A stretch of 12,862 nt of DNA. Source: JAICLV01 sp036380925 (GTDB lineage: Bacteria > Actinomycetota > Actinomycetes > Acidothermales > Acidothermaceae). Position numbers and translations under genes: made by a program. Location: assembly GCA_036380925.1 (NCBI GenBank), contig DASVDW010000190.1:1-12862 (forward strand), given 5' to 3'. Positions within the stretch are counted from its first letter, which is position 1. The number at the start of each line of letters is the position of its first letter. The notes below the pieces were generated by a model, which was not told where the DNA came from, made no database searches, and was given only the letters and a program-made list of their open reading frames with translations. Of the stretch, positions 7,035 through 12,862 are shown piece by piece.

Positions 7035-7310
7035 TCAGCCGCCGCCGATCAGGTTCGGGATCGCGTCGAACAGCTGGTGAGTGAAGTCGACGAGCGTCGA
7101 CAGCATCCAGTTCCCGCTGATCAGAACCGCCACGCCGACCGCGATGATTTTCGGGACGAACGACAGCGTGAACTCTTGGATCTGCGTCGCGGACTGGAAC
7201 ATCGAGATGCCGAAGCCGACGCAAAGGCTCGTGAGCAGCATCGGCGCGCACAGTTTCGCGGTGACGAGCATCGTCTGCAACGCGATGTGCAAGACAGCGG
7301 TGTCGGTCAT
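7035..7310 (-). CDS. fliQ: FliQ, export-gate membrane protein
   Basis: FliQ is a small two-helix protein that packs around the FliP/FliR core of the flagellar export gate. The 91-residue product has the family's normal size, with hydrophobic hairpin helices at about residues 12-38 and 50-75. The characteristic central stretch SMFQSATQIQEFTLSFVPKI (36-55) lies across the turn. The ATG start at 7310 follows the fliP stop after 17 nt with only a weak purine-rich element (TAGGCG). Its stop is 4 nt before the fliR start. Order and spacing match the conserved fliPQR block, and nothing is unusual in the sequence. Confidence 0.96.
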   Translation of the reverse strand: MTDTAVLHIALQTMLVTAKLCAPMLLTSLCVGFGISMFQSATQIQEFTLSFVPKIIAVGVAVLISGNWMLSTLVDFTHQLFDAIPNLIGGG

Positions 7311-7327
7311 CGTCGCCTATCCGGCTC

Positions 7328-8293
7328 TCAGTGGTAGCTCGTGATGAGTGAATGGGCGATCAGGCCCCAGCCGTCGACCATCACGAAGAGCAACAGCTTG
7401 AAGGGCAACGAGATCATCGACGGTGGAAGCATCATCATGCCCATCGACATCAACGACGAGCTGACCACCAAGTCGATGACGAGGAACGGGATGAAGATGA
7501 CGAACCCGATGATGAACGCGGCCCGCAGCTCCGACAGGATGAACGCCGGGATGAGCGTCGTCATCGAGACGTCCTTTTGCGACGCCGGCTTCTTCTCTTT
7601 GCTGGCGTTGACCATCGAAGCCAGGTCGTCCTTGCGGGTCTGCTTCAACATGAACTGCTTCAGCGGCTGCACGCCAGCCTCGTAGGCTTGCGAGGCGGTC
7701 ACCTGGCCATGCAAATAGGGCTGCACCCCGTCCTTGTTCACCGCCGACAACGTCGGTCCCATGATGAACAGGCTCAGAAACAGGGCGAGTCCGACGAGCA
7801 CCTGGTTCGGCGGCACGCCCTGCAGCCCGAGCGCGTTTCGGGTTAGCGAGAGCACCACGATGATTTTGGTGAAGCTCGTGCACAGCATCAGCGCTGCCGG
7901 TGCGATGGAGATCACCGTCATCATCAAGATGATGACGACCGACTGGCTCGGCTTGCCGTTCACGCCGTTGATGCTGACGCTCACGTTTCCAGGGGGACCG
8001 CTCGGAGTGGCGGGTCCATTCGGGCCGTTCGGCGCGGTGACCGACGGCGACGACGGGGTCGCGCCGCTGGGTTGCGCGGACGGCGCCACGATCGGCGCGA
8101 TTGGCTGGATGGGCGTGATCGGCGCCGGGGTCGAGTCGGCCCGCACCGCGACCGCGCGCGAGGTGAGCTGCGCGGCGAGCGCGTCGTCCGGCCGCACCAA
8201 TACCGCGAGCAACCCCATCACCGCGCAGATGGCCAGCAGCAGAGCCCGGCCAACCCAGGATCGCCGCGAGTCTCGCGCGGCAGCGTCGGTCAT
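7328..8293 (-). CDS. fliP: FliP, export-gate core protein with long N-terminal linker
   Basis: FliP forms the pentameric core of the export channel with FliR and FliQ. The core begins near residue 103. It shows the first membrane segment (about 117-140), the PPNQVLVGLALFLSLFIM stretch from residue 161, and the family signature with PAFILSELRAAFIIGF and IPFLVIDLV (249-276). A long hydrophobic C-terminus with MGMMMLPPSMISLPFK follows. FliP is unusual in carrying a cleavable signal peptide: here residues 16-41 (site likely near ALA-A). The protein has 321 residues, clearly longer than the roughly 245 of enterobacterial FliP. The excess is mainly a Pro/Ser/Thr/Asn-rich linker at about 54-102, between the signal peptide and the core. 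The ATG start at 8293 lies 6 nt after the fliO stop. Identification is firm; the linker's role is unknown. Confidence 0.97.
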   Translation of the reverse strand: MTDAAARDSRRSWVGRALLLAICAVMGLLAVLVRPDDALAAQLTSRAVAVRADSTPAPITPIQPIAPIVAPSAQPSGATPSSPSVTAPNGPNGPATPSGPPGNVSVSINGVNGKPSQSVVIILMMTVISIAPAALMLCTSFTKIIVVLSLTRNALGLQGVPPNQVLVGLALFLSLFIMGPTLSAVNKDGVQPYLHGQVTASQAYEAGVQPLKQFMLKQTRKDDLASMVNASKEKKPASQKDVSMTTLIPAFILSELRAAFIIGFVIFIPFLVIDLVVSSSLMSMGMMMLPPSMISLPFKLLLFVMVDGWGLIAHSLITSYH

Positions 8294-8299
8294 GAAATC

Positions 8300-8770
8300 T
8301 CAGACCCGGCGGACAGTGCGCTCGCGCAGCAGGTCCATCACCGAAACGGAGCTGCGCGCTGTGCCGACCCGCGCCGCCGGCGCGGCGGGGGCCGCCGCGA
8401 GCGCCGCGAGCTCGCCCGTCGGCTCTGCCTCGTCGAACAACGCGGAGTCCACCTCGCTGAGCAGCTGCACGCTGGCATCGGTGATGCCGATCAGCATCGT
8501 GCGGTCGCCGACCCGCACGACGGCCACCGACGCGCTCTTGCCCAATGGCTGGCGCGCCACGACGTCGAGTCGCGGGCGGCGCCGCGCAGCGCGTCGTCCG
8601 ACCTTCGCCTTCTTCATGGACGACGCGAACGCCCCCAACCGACCGGCCGCCGGACGGGCGGAACCGCCGCCGCGCGAGCGTTGCAGCAACCGGGCCGCGA
8701 TGTACATCAAGGCGAGCACGATGGCCAGCGAGACGAGCATGCGCAGCACCGGACCGAGCATGCTGCTCAC
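8300..8770 (-). CDS. fliO: FliO, export-gate assembly protein
   Basis: FliO is a bitopic membrane protein that acts as a scaffold for FliP oligomer assembly. The 156-residue product has one hydrophobic helix (about 8-27, VLRMLVSLAIVLALMYIAAR). A strongly basic linker (28-66, with RRAARRRP) follows, then the small FliO cytoplasmic domain (about 67-108, RLDVVARQPLGKSASVAVV and MLIGITDASVQLL). An Ala/Pro-rich stretch and a basic C-terminus finish it. FliO is poorly conserved, so the call rests on this layout plus its place between fliN and fliP. The GTG start at 8770 forms a GTGA overlap with the fliN stop; the ATG at 8761 would also give a good protein. Longer readings in this frame run back through fliN and fliM and are rejected. 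Confidence 0.9.
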   Translation of the reverse strand: MSSMLGPVLRMLVSLAIVLALMYIAARLLQRSRGGGSARPAAGRLGAFASSMKKAKVGRRAARRRPRLDVVARQPLGKSASVAVVRVGDRTMLIGITDASVQLLSEVDSALFDEAEPTGELAALAAAPAAPAARVGTARSSVSVMDLLRERTVRRV

Positions 8771-9195
8771 CGTCCGTTTTCTGCGGCGCCGGGGCTGACG
8801 ATTTCGGTGATCCGCACACCGAACTCCTCGTCGATGACGACGACCTCGCCGCGCGCGATCAGCGTTCCGTTGACGAACAGGTCGATCGGGCTGCCCGCCA
8901 TGCGATCGAGTTCGACGACAACGCCGGGCGTGAGGGACAGCAACTCGCGAACGGTCATCCGCGTGCGGCCGAGCTCCGCGGTGACGTCCATCTCGACATT
9001 GCTCAGCAGGTCGAGGCGGTCTGCGCCGCCGAACGCCTGCAACGCGTTCGCGGGCGGGTCTTCTGGCTTGCCGCGCTTGCGACCCCCGCCACGGCTGCTC
9101 TCCTCGGCGGCCGGCGCGGCGACGCCGTTGGCGTCGGCCATCGCCGTGAACGAGCCGTCGGGATCCAGGACCTCGGCAGCGGTTGACTCGGTCAT
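8767..9195 (-). CDS. fliN: FliN, C-ring switch protein
   Basis: FliN forms the lower rim of the flagellar C-ring and takes part in torque transmission, switching and docking of the export ATPase complex. The C-terminal SpoA/FliN domain spans about residues 62-135. It has typical strings such as LLSNVEMDVTAELGRTRMTV, the LLSLTPGVVVELD turn, and NGTLIARGEVVVIDEEFGVR. The first 60 residues are an acidic to basic low-complexity extension. It contains neither a CheC-like phosphatase domain nor the LSQxEID CheY-binding peptide found at the start of Bacillus FliY. The ATG start at 9195 forms an ATGA overlap with the fliM stop, and its own stop overlaps the fliO start as GTGA. In Bacillus a cheY gene lies between this gene and fliO; none does here. 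Confidence 0.96.
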   Translation of the reverse strand: MTESTAAEVLDPDGSFTAMADANGVAAPAAEESSRGGGRKRGKPEDPPANALQAFGGADRLDLLSNVEMDVTAELGRTRMTVRELLSLTPGVVVELDRMAGSPIDLFVNGTLIARGEVVVIDEEFGVRITEIVSPGAAENGR

Positions 9196-10154
9196 CGGTT
9201 AGTCGTGCCTTCCTGGGGTTCTGGGTCTTCGACGACGCGGCACGCGACATGCTTGCCGGTGCTGCCTGGAACGCCGTACGCGAACGCCATCCCGCCGGAT
9301 GTGATTCGCAGCGGGCTGTTTGTCGGATGCCGAAGCGGCAGCACATCGCCCACGGCGAGACTGAGGATTTCCCGTGGCGTCAAGGCGATCTGCGAGAACT
9401 CCACCGCCACGTCCACCGGCACGTCGCTCAACCGGGCGTGCAACGCCGCGGCGCTTCGCAGCGCGACGTCCCTGCGGTCGTTGCGCTTCGGCGTCGCGGC
9501 GGCCTCGAGCACTGGGTAGAGGCCGGTGAACGGCATGGCGAACGTGGCGAGCCCCTCCTGGTTTCCCACGTTCATCTCGAAGGACGCCACAACGTACACG
9601 TCGGACGGCGCGGCGGCCTGCGCGAACTGCGGATTGGCTTCGACGCCGACCACCTCGGGCGTCAGCGAAACCATGCCGTCGAACGCGTAGCGCAGCTCGT
9701 GCAGCACCCGTTGCGACAGCGAGCGCATCAGCTTCGTCTCGATCTCGGTGAACAGCCGCTCCGGTTGTTCCGGCGTGCCCGGTCCGCCGAGCAAACGGTC
9801 GACGCACAGCATCGCGGTCTTGTGCGGGATCTGCAGCACCGCGGTCCCGGCCAGCGGCTCGATCGAGGTGAGCGCCAAGAACGACGGCGTTGGAATCGAC
9901 TCGATGTAGTCGACATACGGCATCTGCTCGACCGCGACCAGCTCGACGAGCGAGAACACCCGCACCGTGCTGGTCAGCACGGTCGTGAACTGCCGGCAAA
10001 ACGTCTCGTAGGTCATGTGCAGCTTGCGCACATGGCCGCGGTTGAGCTTGCTCGGGCGACGAAAGTCGTAGAGCTTCGGCTCGTGGCTCGCGCGAGGGTT
10101 GCGCACGGTGCCGTGCGCGACTCCCGGCGGCTCCGCGATCGTCGGCGAGGTCAC
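9192..10154 (-). CDS. fliM: FliM, C-ring switch protein lacking the CheY-binding N-terminus
   Basis: FliM is the middle protein of the flagellar switch complex, between FliG and FliN. Homology starts at KLYDFRRPSKL (27-37), the usual beginning of the structured part. The CheC-like middle domain covers about 45-230, with the FliG-contacting GGPG motif at 123-126. The SpoA domain covers about 242-310. In chemotactic bacteria FliM opens with an LSQxEIDxLL peptide that binds phosphorylated CheY. Here the first 26 residues (MTSPTIAEPPGV...) have no such motif, and the in-frame codons upstream of the start do not encode one either. The GTG at 10154 is the only usable start; a GGGG run 4-7 bases upstream is a weak binding site. 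This junction is the one loose joint of the cluster, 71 nt after fliL. An 8-bp inverted repeat lies in codons 13-18. Confidence 0.95.
   Translation of the reverse strand: MTSPTIAEPPGVAHGTVRNPRASHEPKLYDFRRPSKLNRGHVRKLHMTYETFCRQFTTVLTSTVRVFSLVELVAVEQMPYVDYIESIPTPSFLALTSIEPLAGTAVLQIPHKTAMLCVDRLLGGPGTPEQPERLFTEIETKLMRSLSQRVLHELRYAFDGMVSLTPEVVGVEANPQFAQAAAPSDVYVVASFEMNVGNQEGLATFAMPFTGLYPVLEAAATPKRNDRRDVALRSAAALHARLSDVPVDVAVEFSQIALTPREILSLAVGDVLPLRHPTNSPLRITSGGMAFAYGVPGSTGKHVACRVVEDPEPQEGTTNR
10101..10118. repeat. Inverted repeat inside the start of fliM
   Basis: GCGCACGG (10101-10108) and CCGTGCGC (10111-10118) are perfect 8-bp arms separated by two bases. The repeat falls in fliM codons 13-18, 36-53 nt after the start codon. 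In RNA it would make a short, very GC-rich hairpin. It may affect ribosome progress, or it may simply reflect the GC-rich codons used for Ala-His-Gly-Thr-Val-Arg. Confidence 0.5.
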
Positions 10155-10225
10155 GAAACCCCAGATCGGCAGGCGGCGGCCGCCCCTGAGGCTTTTCGGT
10201 GCGATGTGAAGTTGTGGGCGCGCGC
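10155..10225. other. 71-nt fliL-fliM gap with a 10-bp palindrome
   Basis: This is the only sizeable gap inside the operon. It contains the perfect palindrome GGCGGCCGCC (10175-10184), but no loop and no U-tract follow, so it is not a convincing terminator. No clear promoter motif is seen. The in-frame codons upstream of the fliM start do not encode a CheY-binding peptide. Confidence 0.5.
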
Positions 10226-10702
10226 CTACTGGACGACGAACGACGTGAACAGCACGTCGTAGACCGGCTCCTTCGGATAGACGTCCGCGATCTCCTTCTC
10301 GAGGCCCTCCTTCGCCTTCTCCAAGCCCACGCCGGTCTGCAGCGGTGCGCCGTCCTGGCCGGTGAAGTAGCCGATGACCTGGTCGAGCGCCGGAGCGCCG
10401 TCCGGGGGCGCCGAGGCGCTCACCTTGTCGGTGAACTGGACGGTGACGCCGACCCGCAGGTAGTGGCCGCCGGCGAGGTTGACGGTGACGGCGTCGAGGG
10501 CGACCAACGGCCCGGGCTTGGCCACGACCGCCGCGTGCGAGTCCTTCTTCGGGCTGAGGAACTCGACCTTGGCCACGCCGCCCAGCGCGACCACCAGCAC
10601 CAAGCCGATGACCAGCTTCTTCTTGCCCTTTTTCTTCTTCGGCGCGGCGGATTCAGCGGACGCGTCGGCCACCTTTCCCGGCTTGTCGGTCATGGTGGTC
10701 AT
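10226..10702 (-). CDS. fliL: FliL, stator-associated basal body protein
   Basis: FliL is a single-pass membrane protein whose periplasmic domain forms rings around stator units and supports their function. The 158-residue product has a short Lys-rich cytoplasmic segment (KKKKGKKK at 22-29). One hydrophobic helix follows (about 30-48), then a periplasmic domain with LVALDAVTVNLAGGHYLRV (66-84), the most recognisable part of the family. The final FTSFVVQ matches the usual family ending. The ATG at 10702 is chosen because GGAGG lies six bases upstream and because it forms an ATGA overlap with the motB stop. A second ATG three codons later (10693) is too far from that site. The gene directly follows motAB, which agrees with a stator-related job. 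Identification is good, with the usual low sequence conservation of FliL. Confidence 0.93.
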   Translation of the reverse strand: MTTMTDKPGKVADASAESAAPKKKKGKKKLVIGLVLVVALGGVAKVEFLSPKKDSHAAVVAKPGPLVALDAVTVNLAGGHYLRVGVTVQFTDKVSASAPPDGAPALDQVIGYFTGQDGAPLQTGVGLEKAKEGLEKEIADVYPKEPVYDVLFTSFVVQ

Positions 10703-11619
10703 CCGGAGCCTCCAGCTGGAATGACGGCGCCGGCAATGTTCGCCCCGGCGGTCGAGTCGGTCGAGTCGGTCGAGTCGGTAAGAAGCGTCGAGAGCACCAC
10801 GAGCTCGACGCGGCGGTTTTGCGCCTGATGCGCGGCCGAGTCGTTGGGCGCGACGGGCTTGGTGTCGGCGTAGCCGGTGGCCGACATCCGATCCGCCTGC
10901 AGTCCGTCGTGGGCCATCAGATAACGCAGCACGGTCGTCGCGCGGACGGCCGACAACTCCCAGTTCGACGCGAACAGCCCGCCGGTGATCGGCACGTTGT
11001 CGGTGTGGCCCTCGATCGAGATGTCGTTCGGCAACTTGAGCAGCGCAGGCGCGACCGCGTCCAGCACCTGCTGGCCCACCGGCTTGAGGTCGGCCTTTCC
11101 GGTGTCGAAGAGCACCTGGTCGGTGACGATGCTCACCACCAGGCCGCGCGACGTCAGCTTGAAGCTGGCGGAGTTTTGCAGCCCCTTCGCCTGCAGCGCC
11201 GCCTCGATCTGCTGCTTGGCGTTGAGCAGGGTCTGCTGCTCTTGCTTGAGCAAGTTCTCCTTCTGGATCTGCTGCTGACGCTGTTTGGAGATCTCCACCT
11301 GGTCGATCGGCGACAGCGGCTGGGCGGGGTTGTTCGCGAGCTGGCCCTGGTCGTGGTTCGACGTTTGGCCGCCGTCGATGACGCCGGTGCCGGCCGGCAG
11401 CACCTTGTTCGTGGCGCCGAACTGATGAGACAACCCGTCGGCCAGCGCGGCGAACTTCTTCTTGTCGACGACGCTGATCGCGAACAGCACGATGAACAAC
11501 ACCATCAACAGGGTGATCATGTCGGCGTAGGTCAGCAGCCAGCGCTCGAGGTTGCCCTCGTGCTCCTCGTGTTCCTCGCCCCCGCGATGACCGCGCCGGC
11601 GCGGCTTCGGCGTGCTCAC
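10699..11619 (-). CDS. motB: MotB, stator protein
   Basis: MotB anchors the stator to peptidoglycan and carries the ion-binding aspartate. After a His/Glu/Arg-rich cytoplasmic start the single helix (about 28-50) contains WLLTYADMITLLMVLF, with Asp33 as the expected ion-binding residue. A Gln/Lys-rich, probably coiled-coil segment runs at about 107-145. The OmpA-like peptidoglycan-binding domain follows (about 150-278), with FDTGKADLKP, EGHTDNVP (203-210) and QNRRVELVV. The C-terminus ends in a low-complexity tail with three TDS triplets (281-289). Ion specificity (proton or sodium) cannot be settled from these motifs alone. The GTG at 11619 forms a GTGA overlap with the motA stop, and the motB stop overlaps fliL as ATGA. 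The 306-residue length is normal. Confidence 0.96.
   Translation of the reverse strand: MSTPKPRRRGHRGGEEHEEHEGNLERWLLTYADMITLLMVLFIVLFAISVVDKKKFAALADGLSHQFGATNKVLPAGTGVIDGGQTSNHDQGQLANNPAQPLSPIDQVEISKQRQQQIQKENLLKQEQQTLLNAKQQIEAALQAKGLQNSASFKLTSRGLVVSIVTDQVLFDTGKADLKPVGQQVLDAVAPALLKLPNDISIEGHTDNVPITGGLFASNWELSAVRATTVLRYLMAHDGLQADRMSATGYADTKPVAPNDSAAHQAQNRRVELVVLSTLLTDSTDSTDSTAGANIAGAVIPAGGSG
10709..10713 (-). promoter_or_regulatory. Ribosome binding site of fliL
   Basis: GGAGG on the minus strand, six bases before the ATG at 10702. It lies within the last codons of motB and fixes the fliL start at 10702 rather than 10693. Confidence 0.7.
10751..10777. repeat. Three 9-bp tandem repeats in the 3' end of motB
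   Basis: GTCGAGTCG occurs three times head to tail on the plus strand (10751-10759, 10760-10768, 10769-10777). On the coding strand the units encode (Thr-Asp-Ser)3 in the tail of MotB. The copies are identical at every base, which suggests recent expansion by slippage. Copy number changes would keep the reading frame. Confidence 0.9.
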
Positions 11620-12410
11620 GCGGCCGCCTTCGCCGGCTTCTCGTCCTTGGCCTTGCCCTCGTCAGGGGGGAGGAAGGAGCGCAGCTTCTGCTGAATGAGC
11701 CGCGGGTTGACGCCAGCCTGGATGGACAGCACGCCCTCGATGACGAGCTCCATCTGCTGCGTGGTGATCTCGCCCAACCGCTTGATCTTGTTCGCCATCG
11801 GCAGCCACAACACGTTGGCCGACATGACGCCCCACAAGGTGGCGACAAACGCGGCCGCGATCAACTTTCCGAGCGACTCGGGAGAGCTGAGGTTCGCGAG
11901 CACGTGCACCAGGCTCACCACGGTGCCGATGACACCGAGGGTCGGGCCGTAGCCGCCCATGTCCGCGAACAGCTTGCCGCCTTGCTTGTACTCCTTGCGT
12001 TTGGCCGCGATCTCGGCTTCGAGGATCTCGCGCAACTCCTCCGGGTCGGTGCCGTCGATCGCCAGTTCAAGCCCGCGCCGCAAGAACGGATCCGCCACCT
12101 CGCTCGCCGCGTCTTCCAGCGCGAGCAATCCCTCGCGGCGCGCGCGGTCGGCGAGCCGGACCAGGTCTTCGACGAGGCCGTCCGCCGTCGTCGGCTTGGC
12201 CAGCAGCGCCATCTTCAGCCACTTGATCGAGCCGGTCGTGTCTTTGAGCAGACCGCCCGCCATGGCCGCGCCGATCGTGCCGAGCAGCACCAGCATCATC
12301 GGCGCCGGCAGCAGGATCGCCACCGGGCTGCTGCCCTCGAGAATCATCGACATGAAGATGCCGCCGAGGGCGAGACCGATGCCGATAAGGGTCGCTGGAT
12401 CCATCGTCAC
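11616..12410 (-). CDS. motA: MotA, stator protein
   Basis: MotA forms the pentameric ring around MotB and pushes on FliG to make torque. The 264-residue protein has two N-terminal hydrophobic helices (about 6-24 and 31-53). A charged cytoplasmic loop follows, with the FliG-contact region LADRARREGLLALED (86-100). Two further helices run at about 150-174 and 185-207. The two prolines linked to conformational coupling are present as P156 in GGYGPTLGVIGTVVSLVHVL and P204 in MSANVLWLPMANKIK. The C-terminal tail is Lys/Ala-rich. The GTG at 12410 (GTG ACG ATG) forms a GTGA overlap with the flbD stop; the ATG two codons later is an alternative. It overlaps motB by 4 nt. No chemotaxis or other gene interrupts the stator pair. 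Confidence 0.97.
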   Translation of the reverse strand: MTMDPATLIGIGLALGGIFMSMILEGSSPVAILLPAPMMLVLLGTIGAAMAGGLLKDTTGSIKWLKMALLAKPTTADGLVEDLVRLADRARREGLLALEDAASEVADPFLRRGLELAIDGTDPEELREILEAEIAAKRKEYKQGGKLFADMGGYGPTLGVIGTVVSLVHVLANLSSPESLGKLIAAAFVATLWGVMSANVLWLPMANKIKRLGEITTQQMELVIEGVLSIQAGVNPRLIQQKLRSFLPPDEGKAKDEKPAKAAA

Positions 12411-12682
12411 ACGTCTTTCGCGTGCGCCAGGTCGGGATCGTCAGGCGTGACGACCCGCAGGTTGCGCTCAAGAGGGGGAGCCGATTCAAAGGCGTACGCG
12501 GTCGCGATGACCTGCCCCCGGTAGTCGCGGACCTTGGTCAGCAACTCGTCGAGTGACTCGGCGACCACGTACTTGATGCCGCCCACCAGTGTCACCACGG
12601 TGTCGGGATTGGCGTCGACCCGCTCGATCAGGTCGGGGTTCAACGCGAACGAAGGACCGTTCAGCCGCGTCAACACGATCAT
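12407..12682 (-). CDS. flbD: FlbD/SwrD-family motility protein
   Basis: This 91-residue protein belongs to the small FlbD family (not the Caulobacter NtrC-type regulator of the same name). It opens with the hallmark MIVLTRLNG, followed by FALNPDLIERVDANPDTVVT and the GGIKYVVAES strand-turn; these cover residues 1-45. A hydrophilic tail runs to residue 91. In Bacillus subtilis the homologue SwrD is needed for full swarming because it raises flagellar motor power. Here the gene is translationally coupled to motA (GTGA overlap), which supports a stator-related role. The ATG at 12682 is chosen because homology begins there and GGAGG sits nine bases upstream. Readings starting at 12748 add an Arg/Pro-rich extension foreign to the family. 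This is the first gene of the visible operon. Confidence 0.93.
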   Translation of the reverse strand: MIVLTRLNGPSFALNPDLIERVDANPDTVVTLVGGIKYVVAESLDELLTKVRDYRGQVIATAYAFESAPPLERNLRVVTPDDPDLAHAKDV

Positions 12683-12691
12683 CGCGAAGGT

Positions 12692-12696
12692 CCTCC
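12692..12696 (-). promoter_or_regulatory. Ribosome binding site of flbD
   Basis: GGAGG on the minus strand, nine bases before the ATG at 12682. It supports the short FlbD start over the longer upstream reading. Confidence 0.7.
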
Positions 12697-12770
12697 GTCC
12701 GTGGAGTCGTGGCGGCCCGCGGTCCATCGCGGGTCGTGCCATGCTCACCGATCCGTGGCGAGCAGATTCC

Positions 12771-12797
12771 TATTCGGCCCAGGGTCGAAAGACCTGA
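12771..12797 (-). promoter_or_regulatory. Weak sigma-28-like promoter candidate
   Basis: On the minus strand GCCGAATA (12778-12771) resembles the GCCGATAA -10 element of flagellar sigma-28/WhiG promoters. Fifteen bases upstream the sequence is TCAG (12797-12794), a poor match to the TAAA -35 element. A transcript from here would have a leader of about 80 nt before flbD. The match is weak and could be chance. Confidence 0.2.
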
Positions 12798-12862
12798 GGA
12801 GGCTGCGGTCACTTACTGCGTCGGGTGGGCGATTTGCGCGAGAACGCAGCGGCGGTTCACCC

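Larger units (their letters stand above)
12683..12862 (-). other. Upstream region of flbD with ribosome binding site and possible promoter
   Basis: The last 180 bases contain no convincing gene; short open frames here end at 12813 (TAA) and 12745 (TGA) and match nothing I recognise. In related clusters the hook gene flgE often lies upstream, but its end is not visible. GGAGG at 12692-12696 (minus strand) is a good ribosome binding site for flbD. Confidence 0.5.

Noticed and set aside
8072..9202. Plus-strand open frame of 376 codons opposite fliN, fliO and fliP
   Set aside because: Arg/His-rich shadow of well-recognised minus-strand genes.
10171..10187. Possible terminator between fliL and fliM
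   Set aside because: The palindrome has no loop, its flanks mismatch and no U-tract follows; fliM continues the operon.
10226..11848. Minus-strand frame of 540 codons ending as FliL
   Set aside because: Only the last 159 codons are FliL; the upstream part runs out of frame through motB and motA. The RBS and ATGA overlap set the start at 10702.
12407..12748. Longer FlbD start at 12748
   Set aside because: The added 22 residues are Arg/Pro-rich and outside the family; the GGAGG site serves the ATG at 12682.
12745..12862. Possible 3' end of an upstream gene such as flgE
   Set aside because: The short open frames here do not resemble the conserved C-terminus of a hook protein, and too little sequence is available.

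Overview
This window is one continuous flagellar gene cluster, read entirely on the minus strand. It comes from a GC-rich bacterium, by eye about two-thirds G+C with strong G/C bias at third codon positions. Frequent GTG starts, 4-bp stop/start overlaps, a TAnnnT-type box placed as for a leaderless gene, and the gene order flbD-motA-motB-fliL-fliM-fliN-fliO-fliP-fliQ-fliR-flhB-flhA all suggest a motile actinobacterium. No taxon below that can be defended from the sequence.

In the direction of transcription (right to left): 12862-12683 is an upstream region with a strong ribosome binding site and a weak sigma-28-like match. Then come flbD/swrD (12682-12407), the stator genes motA (12410-11616) and motB (11619-10699), and fliL (10702-10226). 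After a 71-nt gap follow the rotor switch genes fliM (10154-9192) and fliN (9195-8767). The export-gate genes are fliO (8770-8300), fliP (8293-7328), fliQ (7310-7035), fliR (7030-6251), flhB (6246-4975) and flhA (4968-2923). Three small coupled genes follow: an FlhF-like protein whose GTPase motifs have decayed (2939-1734), a PilZ-domain protein (1737-1111) and an unrecognised 94-residue membrane protein (1114-830). Last is an S41/Ctp-family protease (804 to beyond the left edge), which has its own possible leaderless promoter.

The genes work together as follows. MotA/MotB form the stator, FlbD/SwrD probably raises stator power, and FliL sits at the stator-basal body junction. FliM/FliN form the C-ring. 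FliO/P/Q/R/FlhB/FlhA build the membrane gate of the flagellar type III export apparatus. The PilZ protein probably links motility to cyclic di-GMP. Seven junctions are 4-bp ATGA or GTGA overlaps and most others are 4-17 nt, so one long, translationally coupled operon is likely. Not seen here are flhG, cheY, csrA/fliW, a flagellar sigma factor, and the FliE-FliJ, hook or filament genes.

The most unusual points are: an FlhF-like protein without the P-loop lysine, a FliM with no N-terminal CheY-binding peptide, an Arg-rich extra tail on FlhB encoded by DNA that also holds a perfect 20-bp palindrome and two mutually exclusive hairpins, and the coupled FlhF-like/PilZ/membrane-protein trio. No tRNA, rRNA, CRISPR or mobile element was seen, and there is no gene-free stretch over 300 bases.
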